DNA from: VAZQ01 sp963816745
GTDB taxonomy: Bacteria; Pseudomonadota; Alphaproteobacteria; Rhizobiales; Xanthobacteraceae
Length of the DNA stretch: 64,000 bases
Direction: 5' to 3'
Assembly: GCA_963816745.1 (NCBI GenBank)
Contig: CAWFLQ010000013.1
Location: forward strand, 744,001-808,000
Each line of letters opens with the position of its first letter. Positions within the stretch are counted from its first letter, which is position 1. The position numbers and the translations under genes are program-made. The notes below the pieces were generated by a model, which saw nothing but the letters and a program-made list of their open reading frames with translations, was not told the DNA's origin and did not search any database. Of the stretch, positions 58,338 to 64,000 are shown piece by piece.

Positions 58338-59783
58338 TCAAGCCAGGGCGCCGGCGAGGAACAGAACGACACCGGCGGCGCAACAACCCGCGAGCGTCGG
58401 CAGCATCCCGACCTTGAACCGAAAGATCGCGACGGCGGCCGCGACCGACAGCGCAAGTGCAAGCCAGTCCACGCTGGAGACGAGCGGCGCGTCGAAGTCC
58501 AGAGGAAAGGCGCGGATCGGCACGGTCGCGCGAAACACAGTGTGGATCGCGAACCAGATGGCTAGATTGAGCACCACGCCGACGACGGCCGCCGTGATGG
58601 CCGAAAGCGCGCCGTTGAGCGCCCGGTTGCCGCGCAGCACCTCGATGAAGGGCGCCCCCAGGAAGATCCAGAGAAAGCACGGCGTGAACGTCACCCAGGT
58701 CGCGAGCAGGCCGCCCAGCGTCCCCGCCACCATCGGCGAGAGCGTGCCAGGATCGCGAAATGCCGCCATGAAACCCACGAATTGCAGGACCATGATCAGC
58801 GGGCCTGGCGTGGTCTCCGCCATGCCGAGCCCATCGAGCATCTCGCCGGGCTTGAGCCAGCCGTAGTTCTCGACGGCCTGCTGAGCGACGTAGGCGAGCA
58901 CCGCGTAGGCGCCTCCGAACGTCACCATCGCCATCTTGCTGAAGAACACCGCAATCTGGCTGAAGACATTGTCGCTGCCGAGGGTGACCAGTATGGCGAT
59001 CACCGGAACGAGCCAGAGCACGAGCCAGACGCTCGATGCCCGAAATGCCCGTGCAACGGTCGGTCGTGCGTGCTCCGGCAACTCATCGCCGAGGATGCTG
59101 TCAACAACGCCGACCTGTCCGCCGCCGTTGCCGTGGGCGCTCTTGACTTGGAATGCTCCGATTTCAGCCCAGGCGCCGGCAAATCCGATCAGCGCCGCGC
59201 CGAAGATGATGATCGGGAACGGAATGGCGAGGAAGAAGATGCCGACGAACGCGGCTGCGGCGATCGACATCATCGCGTTGTTCCGCAGCGCGCGCCTGCC
59301 GATGCGGAATACGGCCTCGATCACGATGGCCAGCACCGCCGCCTTCAATCCGAAGAACAGCGCAACGATCAATGGCACGTTGCCATAGGCGGCATAGACG
59401 TAGCTGAGCGCCATGATGGCGATGATGCCCGGCACGACAAACAGGACGCCGGCCATGATGCCGCCGATCGTACGGTGCATCAGCCAGCCGATATACGTCG
59501 CCAGCTGCTGCGCCTCCGGTCCCGGCAGCAGCATGCAGTAGTTGAGGGCGTGCAGGAATCGGCTCTCCGAGATCCAGCGCTTCTCCTCGACCAGGATGCG
59601 ATGCATCACCGCGATCTGGCCGGCAGGACCTCCGAAACTCAGGCTCGCAACCTTCAGCCAGACGCGAAATGCCTCCCCCAGCGTTGGATGCGCGAGCCCA
59701 TGACCTGAAGGCTGCGCCGCGGCGGGCGCTGCCGTTCCACCGGAGTTGGCGGCTTCATCGGTATCGGGAATGATCGTCGACAT
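58338..59783 (-). CDS. chrA: Chromate transporter ChrA, long form
   Basis: The 481-residue CHR-family protein has two homologous halves, each beginning with a conserved motif: VASLSFGGPAGQIAVMHRILV and, in the second half, KMAMVTFGGAYAVLAYVAQQAVENYGWL. The GPEAQQLATYIGWL and ETTPGPLIMVLQFVGFMA motifs mark the long type known to export chromate. The start at 59783 (MSTIIPD) is preferred. It may give chromate resistance. Confidence 0.93.
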   Translation of the reverse strand: MSTIIPDTDEAANSGGTAAPAAAQPSGHGLAHPTLGEAFRVWLKVASLSFGGPAGQIAVMHRILVEEKRWISESRFLHALNYCMLLPGPEAQQLATYIGWLMHRTIGGIMAGVLFVVPGIIAIMALSYVYAAYGNVPLIVALFFGLKAAVLAIVIEAVFRIGRRALRNNAMMSIAAAAFVGIFFLAIPFPIIIFGAALIGFAGAWAEIGAFQVKSAHGNGGGQVGVVDSILGDELPEHARPTVARAFRASSVWLVLWLVPVIAILVTLGSDNVFSQIAVFFSKMAMVTFGGAYAVLAYVAQQAVENYGWLKPGEMLDGLGMAETTPGPLIMVLQFVGFMAAFRDPGTLSPMVAGTLGGLLATWVTFTPCFLWIFLGAPFIEVLRGNRALNGALSAITAAVVGVVLNLAIWFAIHTVFRATVPIRAFPLDFDAPLVSSVDWLALALSVAAAVAIFRFKVGMLPTLAGCCAAGVVLFLAGALA

Positions 59784-59884
59784 GATGCGTCCGTGTGTTC
59801 GAGCGGACGCGATACTTCGGCATGTCGCCTCGTGGGGAGATCGCATTCCCCATGGCTTGAAAAAATCGTGTTACGGCCGGTTTG

Positions 59885-62081
59885 TCAAGCGATGCGCCGG
59901 TGCGCGGACGACTGAATCTCGAGATTCGGAGTTTCAGCATCCGGAAATTCGGGGTGCAGCATTTCGAGCGTAGGGACCGTTTCCAACGCTTCACGCAGCA
60001 TGTGCGCGAGCTCCGTCTTGCGGTACGGCTTCGCGAGCAGCAGCACGCCCGGCGGCAGCCGCCCATGATCCAGCAGCGCATTCTCGGTGTAGCCGGACGT
60101 GAAAAGCACCTTGAGGTTGGCCCGGCGCGCGGCCATCTCGCGCGCGAGCTGCTGACCGTTCATCGCGCCCGGCATGATGACGTCGGTGAAGAGCAGGTCG
60201 AAAGGCGCCCCGCTGTCGGAGATAGCGAGCGCCTCGCCGGCGTTCGCGGCCTCGAGCGTGCCGTAGCCGAGGCCGTGGAGCTGGGTGGTCACGTATTGCC
60301 GGACGAGCGCATCGTCTTCGACCACCAATATGGTCTCGCGTCCTCCCAACGGCGCAGTCGGCTGTGCGTCCGGCGCCCGCTCGGCCCGTGCCACGGCCCG
60401 CGGCAGGTAGATCTTGACCGTCGTTCCGTACCCTTCCTCGCTGTAGATCCTGACATGACCGCCCGATTGCTTGACGAAGCCGTAGACCATGCTCAGGCCG
60501 AGCCCGGTGCCCTTGCCGGTTCCTTTGGTGGTGAAGAACGGCTCGAACACCTTGTCGCGAATCTCGGCCGGAATGCCGCTGCCATTGTCGCTCACGGCAA
60601 TCATCACGTATTCCCCGGGACGGACGTCGCCCTGGGCCTTGGCGTAGCTTTCGTCCAGCAGCGTATTGCCGCTCTCGAGCGTCAGCTTGCCGCCGTTCGG
60701 CATGGCGTCGCGGGAGTTGACCGCAAGGTTGAGCAGAGCCGACGTGAGTTGATTGGGATCGACGAGGGCCGGCCAGGCATCACCCTCCAGCGTCGCTTCG
60801 ATCTCGACTAGCTCGCCCAATGTCGGCCGCAGCAGCTTGGCGGTCTCGGTGATCAGGGCGTTCACGTCCGTTTCGCGCGGTCGCAACGACTGCTTGCGCG
60901 CAAAGGCGAGGAGGTGTCGCGTCAGCTCCGCGCCCCGGTCCGCCGCCTGGTCGATCATCTTCGCGATCGCCGCGTATTGCGGCCGGTCGTTCACGGCGGC
61001 CGCGAGAATCTCGATCGTGCCGGTGATGACCGTGAGGATGTTGTTGAAGTCGTGCGCTATGCCGCCGGTGAGCTGGCCGATGGCGTCCATCTTCTGCGCC
61101 TGGCGCAGTTGCCGTTCGGTATCCTTTGCCTCGGTGATGTCGCGGTACACGATGACTGCGCCCTTGAATGCTCCGCTCTTGTCGCGCAGCGGCCGGCCAT
61201 TGGCGATCAGATGGATATTCTTGGATGCATCGAGGTGACGGATCACGATCTCGAGATTGTCGACCAACTCTCCCCGCGCCGCGCGGGCGATCGGCGTCTC
61301 GGAGGCCGGAAACGGCGTCACGCCGTCGGCCAGAAAGCGATGATAGGTGCGGGGCAAGTCCTCCGGTCGGACGTTGGGGCGATCCCCGAACAGGGCCCGG
61401 GCCGCCGGATTGGCGACGATCACCCGGCCGGCCTCGTCCGTCACCAGCACCGCGTCGGCCATGCTGGTGATGGTCGCGGTCAGGACCTCCGCATTGTGCC
61501 GTTCGGCGTCTTCCGCCCGCCGCTGCTCGGTAATGTCGTCGAACGTCGCCACCCAACCGCCGCTCGCCATCGGCTGGTTGTCGACCCGCATCACGCGGCC
61601 GTCGGAAGTTTCGATCATGTGCGTGACGGTCTTTCCTTCCGCGATCGCCGCGAGCAGTTCCACGCAGAAGGAACTCGGGGTCCTTCCTGAAGGCGCCCAT
61701 CGCCTTGCGGCGGGTCAGCAATTCCAGCAGGGTGCGTCCGGGCGCCGCGAACTCCGGCGACAGGTTCATCATTTCGCGGTAGCGCTGGTTGCAGAGTACG
61801 AGCCGCGCATCGGCGTCGTACATGCACAGCCCCTGGGTCATGTTGTTGAGGGCCGTATCCAGCTTGAATTTCTGCTCGCGCAACAATTCGGCCGTCCGCT
61901 CGCGCTCGCGCAAGTGACTGTCGACCTCCTCGATCATGAGCGAGATGGTGCGGTCGGCGCGGCGACGATCGCGATCGGTCTGCTCGTAGGCGGAGCAGAC
62001 GAGCTTCGCCAAGACCTCCAGGTCGATCTCGCCTGACGGTCGCGTGGCCTGCAACAGCTGGTGGTCGAATAGCTTGTGCAT
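59885..62081 (-). CDS. PAS-containing hybrid sensor histidine kinase (one frameshift)
   Basis: Domain order: N-terminal helical region with ERERTAELLREQKFKLDTALNNM, PAS 1 (GLCMYDADARLVLCNQRYREM), PAS 2 (MADAVLVTDEAGRVIVANPAARALFG), H-box GGIAHDFNNILTVITGTIEIL, ATPase boxes SDNGSGIPAEIRDKVFEPFFTT and GKGTGLGLSMVYG, and a C-terminal receiver domain (FDLLFTDVIMPGAMNG). No DNA-binding output. An extra base near 61680 splits PAS 1; corrected length is 732 codons. It lies five bases after the FIST gene and is likely cotranscribed with it. Confidence 0.9.
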
Positions 62082-62086
62082 CGCGG

Positions 62087-63238
62087 CTAACCGATGGCTT
62101 CGGCGATCGTCGTCACCGTCATGGTCTGGTTGTGCAGCTCGCAGATGCCGGACGCGGCATGCGGCGAAATCTCACCGTACGAGTAGAACCCGATCCGCGA
62201 CATCCGCGACCCGAGCTCGGAGGCCGCGGCCTCGACTTCGTCGGTGGTCTGCTGGCCCATCAGCAATCGCCTTCCGATGCAACTTACGAGCACTGCGATG
62301 CCGTTGCCGCCCGCGCTGCGGTTCAAACCGGCTTGCGCCTGCCGGGCAGCCTCCGCGGCGCCGGCCGCCAGATGATCGAAGTTGCCACGCATGAGCTGGG
62401 CGTGCCAGCCCTCCGGCACGTCTCCCGCGAACGTCATCGAACGCGCCTCGCGATCGACCGCAAGCACGGTGCGAACGATCTCATGGTCGGGCTTGGCGGG
62501 ATCGCGCACTTGCAGGGGAAAGAGCAGCGCGGTGCCCGGCAGGCCGCTCAGGTCCTCTTCCCCGAGATAGCGCTCGTACAGATCGAGCGCAGGACGGCCA
62601 TCGAGCTCGAACAGGATATTGCCGGACGAACGGGTGACGCGGCGCAGCGGACCGAAAATGTCCCAGCCTCCTGCGCTGCCGTGACCGAATCGTACCGCCG
62701 AGCCGTAAAAACCGACGGCCGCCACCAGATGGCTTCGCGGCGCGCAGTCGGCGCCGACCAGGCTCTCCTTGAAATCGGAACCGTCGCCCGCCAGTCCGCC
62801 GGTGACGGGAGTGCCCTTGCCGACGAATCTCGTGATCCCCGCGACGAGCTCGCTTCCGTTGACGTTCAATCCGTCGGACAGAACGAATATGCCGGCAAGA
62901 TCGTCAGCCCCAAGTGTGCGGCCGATCGCTTCGCCGCAGGCGGCGGACTGCTCGGGTCCGGCAACTGCCTGGGCGATTAATCGCACCGTGGTCGAGGAAA
63001 AGCGCACGGCCAGGGCGGCGATGCGGTCGTCGGAGATCTCGCTGCCCAGTATCTGGCCGCCGGTGCTGCAGCCGACGACATGGGCGCGCGGAAACATGGC
63101 TCGCAACTCGGCATAACGCGATCCGCTCGCGAGCGCTTGCCGCGTACCAAAATAGAGAGCGAGATCCGCACCGCCTGCCTTGACGTCGCCGCCGCGCCAC
63201 CCGGCACGATCCTGCCACGACAGTTGTTGAACGTACAT
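62087..63238 (-). CDS. FIST signal transduction protein (FIST_N-FIST_C)
   Basis: FIST domains are sensory modules thought to bind small ligands such as amino acids. The 383-residue protein contains FIST_N (GCSTGGQILGSEISDDRIAALAV, GIFVLSDGLNVNGSELV, GGLAGDGSDF) and FIST_C (VLVSCIGRRLLMGQQTTDEV, IGFYSYGEISPHAASGICELHNQTMTV). It has no signal peptide or membrane segment. The gene precedes a hybrid kinase by five bases, so it is probably that kinase's ligand sensor. Confidence 0.92.
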   Translation of the reverse strand: MYVQQLSWQDRAGWRGGDVKAGGADLALYFGTRQALASGSRYAELRAMFPRAHVVGCSTGGQILGSEISDDRIAALAVRFSSTTVRLIAQAVAGPEQSAACGEAIGRTLGADDLAGIFVLSDGLNVNGSELVAGITRFVGKGTPVTGGLAGDGSDFKESLVGADCAPRSHLVAAVGFYGSAVRFGHGSAGGWDIFGPLRRVTRSSGNILFELDGRPALDLYERYLGEEDLSGLPGTALLFPLQVRDPAKPDHEIVRTVLAVDREARSMTFAGDVPEGWHAQLMRGNFDHLAAGAAEAARQAQAGLNRSAGGNGIAVLVSCIGRRLLMGQQTTDEVEAAASELGSRMSRIGFYSYGEISPHAASGICELHNQTMTVTTIAEAIG

Positions 63239-63573
63239 GTTGTCCTTGCTCCGACCCGCATCGCTCCGGCAGGCAATTTCCGGAAAATGCCCCGACGTCG
63301 GTGTCTCGGCCCACACGGGATACCGCCAAGGAAACGGGCCGGTCCGCGTACGTCTCGGACAGTCTAGCAGGCAAAATTCTCGAATCGGTTACCGCTGACG
63401 TACATCTGCGTAAGTGAAATTACCTACCCGCTGGCCCGGCTCCGAGCGGTTTCGCGTCGGCGAATGGCGCCGAATTGCGAGGACGATCGCCTTGTGACGA
63501 TCGTCCTGTGACGATCATCTTCGCGAGGCTTGCGACGGCGGCGACAAAGCGGAGCTACAATTCTGTCCGCGGC
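63239..63573. other. Intergenic region upstream of the FIST operon
   Basis: This 335-base region separates the end of the GGDEF gene from the FIST start on the minus strand. It holds the repeats at 63481-63519 and no clear gene. It should include the FIST operon promoter. Confidence 0.6.
63481..63519. repeat. GACGATC direct and inverted repeats
   Basis: GGACGATCG (63481-63489) and CGATCGTCC (63498-63506) form a 9-bp inverted repeat. TGTGACGATCGTC (63493-63505) and TGTGACGATCATC (63507-63519) form a 14-base-period direct repeat overlapping it. This could be an operator or an unstable repeat tract. Confidence 0.55.
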
Positions 63574-64000
63574 TCACGGCCGGGCGAAGGCGCGGATGAC
63601 GCCGCTGCGTTCGTTCAATTTTTCCGGCGGCAAATCATCGGGCGAAGCGACCACGCGGTTCCGCCCTCCCCGCTTGGCATCATAAAGCGCGAGGTCTGCA
63701 CGTTTGAGAATCCAGTCGATCGTGTCGCCCTGTTTCCATTCGCTGACGCCGAAGCTGCACGTCAAGGTCATCGGCCCTTGCGCGGTCTCGAACCGCAGCG
63801 CACCGAGCTTGGCCCGCAAGCTCTCGGCGACCTCGACGGCGCCGGCAAGATCGGCCCCTTCCAGAACGATTGCGAACTCTTCGCCGCCGAGGCGGCCGAC
63901 CATCCGGCAATTGTTCAAGACCTCGCGCGCGATCCCGCGAAGTGCCTGATCGCCGCCGTCGTGACCGTATTCGTCGTTGATCCGCTTGAAGTGATCCACG
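63574..64000 (-). CDS. GGDEF diguanylate cyclase, C-terminal part (cut by window end)
   Basis: GGDEF enzymes make cyclic di-GMP. The visible 141 residues include the metal/GTP region DHFKRINDEYGHDGGDQAL and the active-site GGEEF in MVGRLGGEEFAIVLEGAD, followed by CSFGVSEW and RADLALYDAKRGGRNRV. The I-site (RxxD four residues before GGEEF) is absent: the sequence there is NNCRMVGRLGGEEF. So product inhibition may be lacking, as in about half of known cyclases. The N terminus lies beyond the window. Confidence 0.92.
   Translation of the reverse strand, partial: VDHFKRINDEYGHDGGDQALRGIAREVLNNCRMVGRLGGEEFAIVLEGADLAGAVEVAESLRAKLGALRFETAQGPMTLTCSFGVSEWKQGDTIDWILKRADLALYDAKRGGRNRVVASPDDLPPEKLNERSGVIRAFARP

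Overview
The window is high-GC alphaproteobacterial chromosome. It most resembles the Bradyrhizobium/Rhodopseudomonas/Xanthobacteraceae branch of Rhizobiales (Hyphomicrobiales). Three conserved gene orders support this: eno-ftsB-pdhA-pdhB-pdhC-lpd-lipA-ratA-cinA-ispDF, dusB(nifR3)-ntrB-ntrC-ntrY-ntrX followed by dat-hfq-hflX, and dacA-tmk-holB-metG-tatD. Other supporting traits are an E1-beta subunit carrying its own lipoyl domain, a fused IspDF, and several orphan Bug-type solute-binding proteins. I see no rRNA, tRNA, CRISPR array, phage or insertion-sequence transposase.

Layout. 1-1086: end of a thiamine operon (thiG, thiE). 1087-1620: a non-coding stretch with a promoter followed by at least ten short hairpins, a candidate structured RNA. 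1638-15390: queF, a TerB-like gene, enolase, ftsB, the complete pyruvate dehydrogenase set and lipoyl synthase. This set is interrupted by small genes, a tandem DUF5076 pair, a Bug receptor and an amidohydrolase. 15368-21902: a P-loop kinase-like gene, ratA, a membrane protein fused to a spermidine-synthase-like domain, two tandem secreted lectin-like paralogues, cinA C-terminal domain and ispDF. 22090-32195: nitrogen regulation (dusB-ntrBC, ntrYX). Three unrelated genes sit between ntrC and ntrY: a type II thioesterase, an AcuI-like reductase and a second, diverged Hfq. 32233-38435: a MoxR/DUF58/DUF4350/DUF4129/SpoIIM/RDD cell-envelope cluster, followed by two tandem paralogous membrane proteins. 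40327-43030: dat-hfq-hflX. 43215-47106: substrate-binding proteins, a tiny secreted peptide, mazG and a Dps. 47835-55691, all on the minus strand: MBL hydrolase fused in frame to tatD, metG, holB, tmk, dacA and rlpA. 55738-55904: two palindromic MITE-like elements. 56012-64000: a degenerate S1C protease, an MFS and ChrA transporter pair, a FIST protein with a PAS hybrid histidine kinase, and a partial GGDEF cyclase.

Functional themes are pyruvate oxidation with its lipoylation gene, nitrogen and global RNA-based regulation, cell wall and division (FtsB, DacA, RlpA, MoxR cluster), and small-molecule sensing (Bug, FIST, GGDEF).

Caution: at least sixteen conserved genes are broken by single-base frameshifts, mostly extra bases in short homopolymers or CTG read as CTTG. 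Corrected gene lengths come out as whole codons in nearly every case where the shifts could be counted. I treat these as sequencing or assembly errors, not biology. Affected genes are given as one feature across the shift.
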